A stretch of DNA of 22,831 nt, taken from the NCBI GenBank assembly GCA_964575975.1, contig CAZNTU010000087.1, positions 1 to 22,831 of the forward strand, written 5' to 3'. The stretch's first letter is position 1; every line of letters begins with the position of its first letter. The position numbers were made by a program, and so were the translations under genes. This DNA is from G963674505 sp964575975 (GTDB lineage: Bacteria > Desulfobacterota > Desulfobacteria > Desulfobacterales > SKZT01). Of this stretch, positions 8,493 to 15,241 are shown piece by piece. The notes beneath the pieces were generated by a model, which had not been told where the DNA came from, made no database searches, and saw nothing but the letters and a program-made list of their open reading frames with translations.

Positions 8493-8530
8493 GGCGTTCG
8501 TCCGTTTTTGATACAACGATGGCGAACGCC
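8493..8530 (+). other. Inverted repeat at the mobB transcription start
   Basis: GGCGTTCG (8493-8500) and its reverse complement CGAACGCC (8523-8530) are separated by 22 bases, directly after the -10 box. It could be a repressor site or, if transcribed in full, a leader hairpin enclosing the ATG at 8519. Confidence 0.4.
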
Positions 8531-8545
8531 GAAAATACACAAAAA

Positions 8546-8589
8546 GGAAAACCGCCATTATGTTTAAGGAAAACCGCCATTATGTTTAA
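8546..8589 (+). repeat. Tandem 22-bp duplication at the mobB start
   Basis: Two exact adjacent 22-base copies (8546-8567 and 8568-8589) each contain AAGGA-like and ATGTTTAA elements. Only the ATG in the second copy (8582) is in frame with mobB. The first (8560) opens a nine-codon frame that reads MFKENRHYV and stops at 8587-8589, overlapping the mobB start. Confidence 0.85.
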
Positions 8590-9157
8590 GGCAGAACCTG
8601 AAATCGAATGTTTGAAAAAAGGATCCGGCGACCGCGAAAAACCGCCGCTCGTTTCCGTGGTCGGCTTTTCCGGTTCCGGGAAGACAACGCTGGTGGTCAA
8701 GCTCATCGCGGAAATGGCGGCCCGCGGGCTCAAGATTGGAAGCATCAAGCACGACGCCCATGGTTTCTCTATGGATCAGCCGGGAAAAGACAGCTGGCGG
8801 CACAAGCAGGCCGGTGCCGCGGCCACGGTCGTTTCATCCCCCTACCAAATAGGCATGGTCAAGGATGTGGATCACGACCATTCCCCAGACGAGTTGGCTG
8901 CCATGCTGGACTTCGCCGATTTTATAATCGCCGAAGGCTTCAAGCGCGGCCCTCATGCGAAAATCGAGATTTTCAGGCCCGGCGCTTGCGAAAACACGGA
9001 ACCTTTCTGCGTCGGAGATCCCAACCTGTTGGCCGTCGTCGCCGACGCCCCGGTCGAGGTGGATGTTCCAGTCTTCGCCCTTGACGATGTCGCGGCAATA
9101 GCCGATTTTCTTCTCGCCCGTTTTGGGTTTGTCGGACTCGACGAACCGGCTTGTTGA
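8582..9157 (+). CDS. mobB: Molybdopterin-guanine dinucleotide biosynthesis protein B
   Basis: A 191-residue P-loop GTPase with Walker A GFSGSGKT at residues 28-35, followed by KIGSIKHDAHGF, DSWRHKQAGA and IIAEGFKRGPHAKIEIFR, all MobB hallmarks. MobB helps MobA attach GMP to molybdenum cofactor in the cytoplasm, so this organism probably makes bis-MGD enzymes such as formate dehydrogenase or nitrate reductase. I chose the ATG at 8582; an in-frame ATG at 8519 would add 21 residues that have no family match and no Shine-Dalgarno sequence, though it lies just behind the promoter. The choice is uncertain. No other cofactor gene is beside it. Confidence 0.9.
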   Translation: MFKAEPEIECLKKGSGDREKPPLVSVVGFSGSGKTTLVVKLIAEMAARGLKIGSIKHDAHGFSMDQPGKDSWRHKQAGAAATVVSSPYQIGMVKDVDHDHSPDELAAMLDFADFIIAEGFKRGPHAKIEIFRPGACENTEPFCVGDPNLLAVVADAPVEVDVPVFALDDVAAIADFLLARFGFVGLDEPAC

Positions 9158-9610
9158 AATTTTTCGAGCGGTGCGGTTACAATAGCGCTATTGGCTAAGC
9201 CGCAAACCCGAATTTGATTTTCCCCGTACGAAACCAGTTGCCGTGTTCATTCTTCAAGCAGTTCAACGATGCCAGGGCGACCGATCCTTCGGCGGACCAG
9301 CTCGTTCCGTTGTGCTTCCGACGATCCGACACGACCGGATCGTTCGTCTTTTCGCCTATGCCGCCGCCGTTTCTCGAACCCAGCTCCTTCCTGATACCAA
9401 TCGAGAATTATTCCGATATTTCGAAAGTGGCGGAAGAACTTGAATAATGGAATCAAACAAAAAGGGCCAATAAACATCCGCACAAGGTCCGACAAATTTC
9501 CAAGATCCGCGACCGACATGCAGCTCGACTTTGTTGACGACGGAAAAAAACTTGTTGGGGTCCGTTGTCGTAAAATATGTCGAGACGAAAAAAGCAAGCC
9601 TGCCGTTCCC
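9158..9610. other. Non-coding gap between convergent mobB and a histidine kinase
   Basis: Only short, low-quality open frames are present here on either strand, none with a recognisable protein or a good start. The one clear structure is the palindrome at 9173-9203. Confidence 0.5.
9173..9203. terminator. Palindromic hairpin after mobB, possible terminator
   Basis: A perfect 14-base palindrome CAATAGCGCTATTG (9180-9193) is flanked by GCGGTTA (9173-9179) and TAAGCCGC (9196-9203), which extend the stem with small bulges. It is 15 bases past the mobB stop. No T-run follows, so termination is plausible but not canonical. Confidence 0.4.
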
Positions 9611-10825
9611 TTACGCAGCCGGCAAATACACATCGAACCGCGCTCCTTCCCCCGGCCGGCTTTCCGCTTCGACGACCCCTCCTCCGCTTTCGACGATGTC
9701 GCGCACGACGGAAAGACCCAGTCCCGCGTTTTCTCCGCAAGTCTTCGTCGTGAAGTACGGATCGAAAATACAGTCCGCGATTTCTTCCGGAATGCCTCTC
9801 CCGGAATCCCGGACCGTCAGTTTCATATAGTTTTTTTTCGGCAATCCCCGATGCTTTTCAAAAAAAGAGTCGTCCGGGACAAAATCCGCGAACTCGACCT
9901 CTACCAGGCCGGTTTCCCCGTCGATAGACTGAATGGCGTTCCGAAACAGATTCATCGCGATCCTGTGCAGCTTCAACGGTTCGAGCGCCACCCGCCCGTC
10001 GCTTTTCAAGCTTTCCCGAATTTCCACCCCCGAGGGCAAAACGGACTTCAGCAAATTCAGCGTCTGCCGCACTACCGATTTCGCTTCGACTTGGTACTCC
10101 CCGTGCTCAGGCCACGGCCGTCTTTTAGAAAGGGTCGTTATCTGTCTCAGAAGGCTCTGCGCCAGGCCGGCGGCCTTGAGTATTTCGTCGATACTGTCGC
10201 AATCGACGCCGTTTTTCGTGTTTTCCATCCTGGCAAGTTCGGCATGACCGGTCATGGCCGAAACGAGATTGTTCAAATCGTGGGCGATTCCTCCCGCCAG
10301 AATGGACGAGGTGCGCGTTTCCATGGCGTTCTTCAGCGTATCCTCCAGTAGCTTTCTTTCCGTAATGTCGTTCGCGAAATTCAGGATTTTGCCGACCCGA
10401 CCGTCGTCCGCCTTGCCGAAACCTTTGTCGCGCCCGCTAAACCAGCGCCAGTTGCCGCCAGAATCCTTCAGACGATACTCGCATTCGAAATATTCGGTTC
10501 CCTCCGACCGCGATATTTTTTCCAGGTGCTTCCAGAATTTCGGGATGTCTTCGGGATGCATAAGGGAAACCGGAAAAGATCTCGTCGGGTCTTGCGGCTT
10601 GTCCGCAAGGCCGAAAAGGTCGCGCGCCGTTCGGTTCGCGAATACGGATTCCTTCCTGACAATGTCGTATACGTATACCACCGCCGGGATTTGGTTCAGA
10701 AGATCCGTCGTCCGCTCGATACGCGACGGGTCGTCCGTTTCAAGAAAGGGAGCGCCGACAAGATAAACGCCCGGTTTTTCGTTTTCCGACCGAATATTGT
10801 TGGTTTGAGGCACGCAAGCTCTCAT
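9611..10825 (-). CDS. PAS-domain sensor histidine kinase, soluble
   Basis: A 404-residue kinase with no membrane segment. A PAS domain spans about residues 42-157 (ending ILNFANDITERK). The phospho-acceptor helix is AGGIAHDLNNLVSAMTGH with H182. The ATP-binding domain shows the N box (MNLFRNAIQSI, N296), G1 (VRDSGRGIP), F box (IFDPYFTTK) and G2 (GLGLSVV). Such kinases sense an internal signal through PAS and pass phosphate to a receiver. The ATG at 10823-10825 has GGGGA upstream; a TTG at 10864 has none. No receiver gene touches it; the nearest regulator lies 310 bases upstream across the palindrome, so the partner is unknown. Confidence 0.92.
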   Translation of the reverse strand: MRACVPQTNNIRSENEKPGVYLVGAPFLETDDPSRIERTTDLLNQIPAVVYVYDIVRKESVFANRTARDLFGLADKPQDPTRSFPVSLMHPEDIPKFWKHLEKISRSEGTEYFECEYRLKDSGGNWRWFSGRDKGFGKADDGRVGKILNFANDITERKLLEDTLKNAMETRTSSILAGGIAHDLNNLVSAMTGHAELARMENTKNGVDCDSIDEILKAAGLAQSLLRQITTLSKRRPWPEHGEYQVEAKSVVRQTLNLLKSVLPSGVEIRESLKSDGRVALEPLKLHRIAMNLFRNAIQSIDGETGLVEVEFADFVPDDSFFEKHRGLPKKNYMKLTVRDSGRGIPEEIADCIFDPYFTTKTCGENAGLGLSVVRDIVESGGGVVEAESRPGEGARFDVYLPAA

Positions 10826-11135
10826 TCGTTTGTCCCCGTCTAAAGTCGAAGTTTTGTCCAACAATAACCGGGTTTCATTTATTGAATTTTAAAAAACGAT
10901 TGGTTTTTCGCCATATCGTCGCGTTTGCAGTCTCGGCTTTAGCCGTGCGTCCTATACGGCTAAAGCCGAGACTGCAAATACGCGGCCCGGGATCAGGTCC
11001 GTGTCCGAGTTGCACAGTATCCGCAACCCCGGAAAACACTGAGGGTCTCCATCATCCGGTTTCCTGCATTGTAAGGGAAAGGAAGCCGTTTGCAACTCGG
11101 GAAATTCGGACAAAGCGCGTGGGGAGTTCTTGATT
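10826..11135. other. Intergenic region with a large palindrome
   Basis: There is no gene between the response regulator end and the start of the next kinase. It contains the perfect inverted repeat at 10924-10978 and a second, widely spaced inverted pair: CCGAGTTGCA (11005-11014) and TGCAACTCGG (11091-11100). Confidence 0.6.
10924..10978. repeat. Perfect 23-bp inverted repeat, REP-like palindrome
   Basis: Arms 10924-10946 and 10956-10978 are exact reverse complements around a 9-base loop (10947-10955). Each arm holds its own small fold, CGGC TTTA GCCG or CGGC TAAA GCCG, so a cruciform or branched form is possible. This nested design resembles dispersed REP-type elements. No T-run adjoins it on either strand, so it is not an ordinary terminator. 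Confidence 0.8.
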
Positions 11136-11786
11136 TTATTCGATGGAAACGATGCCGTTCCGAATTGCGAACTTGATCAGTTCGGGAAGGTTCTTCAGGC
11201 CTAGTTTCGCCATGAGGCGAGACCGGTAGGTGTCCACCGTCTTGGGGGACAGGTTCAGTTTTTGTGCGACCTGCGCGCTGGAATTCCCCTCGACGACCAA
11301 CTGGAGCACCTCGCGTTCCCGGGGGCTAAGTTCGTCCAGCAGGGACGCCTTGGGCGGCTTGGAAAGCTCTTCGATGATGTTCAAATCGATGCCCGAACTC
11401 ATATACAACTGGCCGGAATAGACGCTTCTGACGGCTTTGGAGGCTTCGCTCCCGGTGAATTCCTTCAGCAAATACCCCCTGGCCCCTGCGCGAAGCGCCT
11501 TTAAAATGTGTTCCTTGCTTCCGTGGACCGACAACATGACGGCCTTGGTTTCGCAACCGTTTTCCTTTAGTTTGGCGACGGCTTCTATGCCGTTCATTTC
11601 GGGCATGGAAATATCGAGGAGGGCGATATCGGTCCCGCATTTCAGCAATTTGCGAACGGCGTCGAGGCCGTTGCCGGCCTCTCCCTCGACCACGATGTCG
11701 CCTTCGCTTTCCAGAATCATCTTCAAGCCGTCCCTGATTATTTTGTGGTCGTCCGCCACGAACACCGATATTTTTCCCCCCGTCAT
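11136..11786 (-). CDS. NarL/FixJ family response regulator
   Basis: A 216-residue two-domain regulator. The receiver domain (about 5-122) has the acidic pair in VADDHKIIRDG, phospho-acceptor D58 in LLDISMPEMNG and the conserved lysine in GYLLKEF. The LuxR-type DNA-binding domain (about 148-212) shows LSPREREVLQLVVEG and LNLSPKTVDTYRSRLMAKLGLK. It acts as a transcription factor once phosphorylated. The start is the ATG at 11784-11786, with a G-rich site upstream, only 24 bases after the stop of the HisKA_3 kinase, its almost certain partner. Target genes are unknown. Confidence 0.95.
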   Translation of the reverse strand: MTGGKISVFVADDHKIIRDGLKMILESEGDIVVEGEAGNGLDAVRKLLKCGTDIALLDISMPEMNGIEAVAKLKENGCETKAVMLSVHGSKEHILKALRAGARGYLLKEFTGSEASKAVRSVYSGQLYMSSGIDLNIIEELSKPPKASLLDELSPREREVLQLVVEGNSSAQVAQKLNLSPKTVDTYRSRLMAKLGLKNLPELIKFAIRNGIVSIE

Positions 11787-11810
11787 GCATTCCCCCTCGG
11801 CCTCGCGTCG

Positions 11811-12905
11811 TCAATCGGTTTCCACTCTCGCCTCTACGCGCGTACCGCCGCCCGGCTTCGAATCGATGAATAGCCGACCGTTGACGGCCGCAGCCCTTTC
11901 CTTCATCAGCAACAATCCCCATCGGCCCCTTTTGTCGTCTGTTTTTCGGATTTTCCCGGGGTCGAACCCCGCGCCGTCGTCCGTTACGATCGCATAAACC
12001 TCCCGCCCGGTCCGGCCGACTTCGATTTCTGCGCGGGACGCCTCCGCGTGCCTGGCAATGTTGGTCAAAGCTTCCTGCACGATTCGAAACAGGTTGATTT
12101 CCAAGTTTTGCGGGGGCCTCGACTCCAAACCCGAGCCGCTTACGACAGTCCTTATTCCCGTGCGTTTCGCGAATTGTTCGGCGTATTCCTCCGCTGCGGA
12201 CATCAAACCGAAATCGTCCAGGCTCGGGGGACGCAAATCGAACATGATGTCGCGCACCTTGACGGCCGTTTCCTTGACAAGCCTCGCGGAATCGTCTAGA
12301 CGGTCCGCGATCTCCGGGAATTCTTCGCGGGGAAGACGGTTCAGCGCATAGTTCAGATTGATGGTCAAGGCGGTCAGGTTCGAACCTATCAGATCGTGGA
12401 GTTCGGAGGAGAATTCCAGGTTTTTGGCCTCGTTGATTTCGGCCAGTCTCCGGATCAACGCGCGAAGATTTCTTTCCGAATTCTCGAGTTTTTCCTCTTG
12501 TATCTTTTTTTCGGTGACGTCCAAGGCCACGCCGTTGTAAAAAACAGTCCCCTCCTCTTTTTCCGCGGGCGCGGCGCAAATCCGCAGCCATCTGCGGTTT
12601 TCCCCGGACTCGCTCGTTCCACCGGTCGCAACCCCTACTTCCAATTCGAATTTCTCGCCTGTCGCCGCGGACAGTTCAAGTTCTTCTTGTATCCGTTTCC
12701 GATCCTCCTCGTTCAGTAGGCCGCAGACGAGAGAAATGTCGCCAATCAACGGTTCGGGGTCGTATCCCAAATATTTCTTCGATGCCTTGCATATGTAGGA
12801 AAGCCAGAAACGACCGTCCTTGCGGCGAACCAATCGGAAAATCAGTCCGGGAATTTTGTCGCCGCAGCTTTCAAGAAGTTCCCGTTCGTACTTGAGAGAT
12901 TTCAC
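11811..12905 (-). CDS. PAS-HisKA_3 sensor histidine kinase (NarX/DesK-like core)
   Basis: A 364-residue soluble kinase. A PAS domain covers about residues 15-135 (ending GVALDVTEKKIQ), then a short coiled linker, then the HisKA_3 helix FSSELHDLIGSNLTAL with H170. The ATPase domain has the N box FRIVQEALTNIARHAEA (N282), G1 DDGAGFDP (309-316) and a G2 segment WGLLLMKERA. The start is GTG at 12903-12905 with AGGGA 7 bases upstream; the frame stays open to 13406 only as a shadow of the Yip1 gene. Gene order (Yip1-like protein, this kinase, NarL regulator) points to one operon, with the membrane protein a possible upstream sensor. Confidence 0.93.
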   Translation of the reverse strand: MKSLKYERELLESCGDKIPGLIFRLVRRKDGRFWLSYICKASKKYLGYDPEPLIGDISLVCGLLNEEDRKRIQEELELSAATGEKFELEVGVATGGTSESGENRRWLRICAAPAEKEEGTVFYNGVALDVTEKKIQEEKLENSERNLRALIRRLAEINEAKNLEFSSELHDLIGSNLTALTINLNYALNRLPREEFPEIADRLDDSARLVKETAVKVRDIMFDLRPPSLDDFGLMSAAEEYAEQFAKRTGIRTVVSGSGLESRPPQNLEINLFRIVQEALTNIARHAEASRAEIEVGRTGREVYAIVTDDGAGFDPGKIRKTDDKRGRWGLLLMKERAAAVNGRLFIDSKPGGGTRVEARVETD

Positions 12906-12955
12906 TCGCTTTCCCTCGTTGTGAAAAAAAAGAGCCCTCGTTCGAGAAATCCGGC

Positions 12956-13489
12956 TCACGAGGCCGGGACAGGGCTTCCGAAAAACGAAAGAACTAAGAA
13001 AAACACCAAAGCCTGAATCAGCCACCCGATAACGCAAACGCCGACGGCGCGGCCCGTGCCTTTGTAGTCCAAGGCTTGGCGAACCGCCACCACCATAGCG
13101 GCGATCATCCAGATCGACGCTCCGACGTATACGACCGGCGCCAGGACGGGAACAATCCCAAGAACCTGTATTATGCCGGGGGAACTCGAAAAGCCGATGG
13201 TCCTCAACAACTCGCCCGGCGAAGATTCCGTCTGGGGTTCGGGAAGAATCCTCGTGCCGATCAAGTAAATCATGACGGCCCACACGAACCATCCGAGCAA
13301 CGCGGTGACCGCGCCGAGCACCAACCCCGACAGTCCCACGTCTCCAATTCTTCCTATCCCCGCCGCCGCGCTCGAAATTACAACCACCGCGAGCGCCTGC
13401 CCCCAAAGTCCGGGATCCGCCTCGACTTCCTCGTAAAGATTGGCGTCCAACTTGGCTGCCCGAACCATCCGATCTATGAAACTATACAT
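12956..13489 (-). CDS. Yip1-domain-like integral membrane protein
   Basis: A 177-residue protein with about five hydrophobic segments (for example ALAVVVISSAAAGIG, LVLGAVTALLGWFVWAVMIYLIG, and a C-terminal pair ending VFFLVLSFFG). The N-terminus (MYSFIDRMVRAAKLDANLYEEVE) and the conserved GELLRTIGFSSSPG with a following membrane helix match bacterial Yip1-domain proteins, which have no agreed function. AGGATT lies a few bases before the ATG at 13487-13489. It precedes the HisKA_3 kinase by 50 bases on the same strand, so it may be part of the same transcript. Confidence 0.75.
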   Translation of the reverse strand: MYSFIDRMVRAAKLDANLYEEVEADPGLWGQALAVVVISSAAAGIGRIGDVGLSGLVLGAVTALLGWFVWAVMIYLIGTRILPEPQTESSPGELLRTIGFSSSPGIIQVLGIVPVLAPVVYVGASIWMIAAMVVAVRQALDYKGTGRAVGVCVIGWLIQALVFFLVLSFFGSPVPAS

Positions 13490-13833
13490 GGTAATCCTAT
13501 TGCCTTATTTAAGGGATACCTGAAGCCTGAAATCCGATGCCTGGGACTTGCTTCTTTTCATTCTATGCGGAACCTGGAACGAGAGGAATAGGTACAAGCC
13601 GGTATTTGGAAGGCCCAAACTCCTTATTTCATGCATAGATCCACGAGGTCGGCGCCGAAATGCCCCGAGGGCAAACATGTCGCCGTTGAAAGGGCCCTCC
13701 CGGTTTTAAAAACTCGGGAGGTCTGTTTGTTAGGGCAATGCGCAACGGCCGGGAACGAAATACAGTGTTCGTCCCATATTATACAGGGGATTTCCCATTT
13801 ATACGGCGCGGCCGCTTCCTTATTCTACAATGA

Positions 13834-13861
13834 AAGGGTATTTTCAATAGAAGGGTATTTT
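13834..13861. repeat. Direct repeat of AAGGGTATTTT
   Basis: Two exact 11-base copies (13834-13844 and 13851-13861) start 17 bases apart. They could be paired binding sites upstream of the baeRF gene. Confidence 0.6.
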
Positions 13862-13872
13862 GTGGTAACACA

Positions 13873-13894
13873 ATCGCCCCTGACCCGGGGCGAT
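13873..13894. other. Palindrome ATCGCCCC...GGGGCGAT
   Basis: Perfect 8-base arms (13873-13880, 13887-13894) enclose a 6-base loop. No T-run follows on either strand, so an operator or RNA hairpin is as likely as a terminator. Confidence 0.45.
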
Positions 13895-13941
13895 AAAACT
13901 TGATCGCCGCCCGGCAAGGCATAACTATGATTCGTGGCCGA

Positions 13942-14011
13942 AGAGCGGGAATAAACAAAAGGAGAGCCGCTCTATAGGGAGAAGTCTTCCCCCGGACAGG
14001 CTACGAGTCCG
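13942..14011 (+). promoter_or_regulatory. Structured 5' leader of the baeRF gene (three stem-loops)
   Basis: Three successive hairpins precede the start: AGAGCGG/CCGCTCT (13942-13948, 13967-13973), a stem around GGGAGAAG/CTTCCCC (about 13978-13993) and CGGAC/GTCCG (13993-13997, 14007-14011). The Shine-Dalgarno AAGGAGA follows directly. I do not recognise a known riboswitch class. Confidence 0.4.
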
Positions 14012-14032
14012 AAAAAAAGGAGACGAGCAGAT

Positions 14033-15175
14033 ATGGACGAATTCAAAAGAGAAGATCTGAGAGAATTGATCGACAACGGAAGTTGGCCCTCGGTAAGTAT
14101 CTACATGCCCATGAGCCGCGTCGAGGATGTCCGGCAAAATCACATTAGGTTTAAAAATTTGGTGAGGAAGTCCCAAAAGGGACTTGCAGAGTACGAATAC
14201 AAGGACGCGGAAAAGTTTCTGGAAAAGGCCTACAAGGTCGTCGAAGACCAATCCTTTTGGATCGACAGAAGCGACGGCCTCGCGATGTTCATTTCCCGGG
14301 ACCTGTTCAAACTATATCGTCTTACCCATTCCTTCGAGGAGCTGTTCGTGATCGGAGAGCGGTTTCACCTTAAGCCCATGATTTCGGTGGCGAGTTCGAA
14401 CTCCCGCTTCTATTTGCTTGCGGCGGGGCAGAACGAGGTGCGCCTGTTCCAATGCACGCGCGACAACGTGGAGAAAATCGAATCGGAGGACATGCCGAAA
14501 AGCGCGGAGGACACTTTCAAATACGACGACCCTCGACGGCAGCTCCAGTTCCATAACGTCGTCGCGCCGACGGCGGGAGGCAGCACGCCCAAATACCACG
14601 GCCAAGGCGTGGGGATCGACGACTCCAAGGAAAACATGTACAGGTTCGCCCGGCATATCGACAAAGGCTTGAGCGCCGCCCTGACGGAAACGGACGCTCC
14701 TTTGGTCTTCGCCGGAGCCGAGGATCTTTTCGCGATCTTCAAGGAAGTGACCGACTACAAGAATCTTTTCGACGCCCGTATCACCGGAAATTCCGAGCAC
14801 GCTCGCCCGGAGGACCTGAAAAACAAGGCGTTGTCCCTGTTGGAACCTCTGTTCAAGGAAGAGGAAAACAAGGCTGCGGGGAAATTCATGAACCTGAAAG
14901 GAACCGGCATGGCCTCCGCCGATCTCGAGAGTATCGCGCCCGCAGCCTACTTCGGCCGCGTGGACACCCTTTTCGTTCCCGTCGGAATCCGCAAATGGGG
15001 AATTTACGATCCCGAAAGAAACGCGGTGGAACTCCACAAGGACAAACAACCCCGGGACCAGGATCTTCTTGACTTTTGCGCGATGCATACCCTTGTCAAC
15101 AGCGGGCGCGTGTTCGCGGTGAAACCCTCGGAAATTCCCGACAACGGCGTGGCGGCGGCGGTGTTCCGGTACTAG
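14033..15175 (+). CDS. Bacterial archaeo-eukaryotic release factor-like protein (baeRF)
   Basis: A 380-residue protein with no signal peptide. The opening (FKREDLRELIDNGSWPSVSI), the strand FYLLAAGQNEVRLFQC (about 126-141) and YHGQGVGIDDSKENMYRF (about 188-205) match baeRF proteins, distant relatives of eRF1. The HGQG at 189-192 sits where the family keeps a loop, but there is no plain GGQ, so release activity should not be assumed; roles in ribosome rescue or stress have been proposed for the family. AAGGAGA lies upstream of the ATG at 14033. Neighbouring DUF2254 and universal stress genes give a stress-like setting. Confidence 0.75.
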   Translation: MDEFKREDLRELIDNGSWPSVSIYMPMSRVEDVRQNHIRFKNLVRKSQKGLAEYEYKDAEKFLEKAYKVVEDQSFWIDRSDGLAMFISRDLFKLYRLTHSFEELFVIGERFHLKPMISVASSNSRFYLLAAGQNEVRLFQCTRDNVEKIESEDMPKSAEDTFKYDDPRRQLQFHNVVAPTAGGSTPKYHGQGVGIDDSKENMYRFARHIDKGLSAALTETDAPLVFAGAEDLFAIFKEVTDYKNLFDARITGNSEHARPEDLKNKALSLLEPLFKEEENKAAGKFMNLKGTGMASADLESIAPAAYFGRVDTLFVPVGIRKWGIYDPERNAVELHKDKQPRDQDLLDFCAMHTLVNSGRVFAVKPSEIPDNGVAAAVFRY

Positions 15176-15191
15176 AGTTGTTCAGTGGTTC

Positions 15192-15229
15192 GGGGGTTAG
15201 GGGGTTCGGAGTTCGGGGGGGAGGGGGGG
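15192..15229 (+). other. Extreme G-run tract with G-quadruplex potential
   Basis: Runs of 5, 5, 7 and 7 guanines (15192-15196, 15200-15204, 15215-15221, 15223-15229) lie on the coding strand between baeRF and the DUF2254 gene, ending one base before the AAGGA ribosome site. Such a tract could form a quadruplex in the message. Confidence 0.6.
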
Positions 15230-15241
15230 AAGGATTTCGAA

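Larger units (their letters stand above)
13490..14032. other. Long divergent intergenic region with hairpins and short repeats
   Basis: There is no credible gene in 543 bases between the Yip1 and baeRF starts. It holds a hairpin CCTCCCG/CGGGAGG (13696-13702, 13715-13721), a direct repeat AAGGGTATTTT (13834-13844, 13851-13861), a palindrome ATCGCCCC/GGGGCGAT (13873-13880, 13887-13894) and the structured leader at 13942-14011. I could not fix a promoter with confidence. Confidence 0.6.

Noticed and set aside
9247..9633. 128-codon minus-strand frame past the kinase end
   Set aside because: It overlaps the C-terminal codons of the kinase gene and its translation looks random, with basic runs and no motif.
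13631..13903. 90-codon plus-strand frame in the Yip1-baeRF gap
   Set aside because: It crosses several hairpins and the direct repeat, lacks a ribosome site and resembles no protein.
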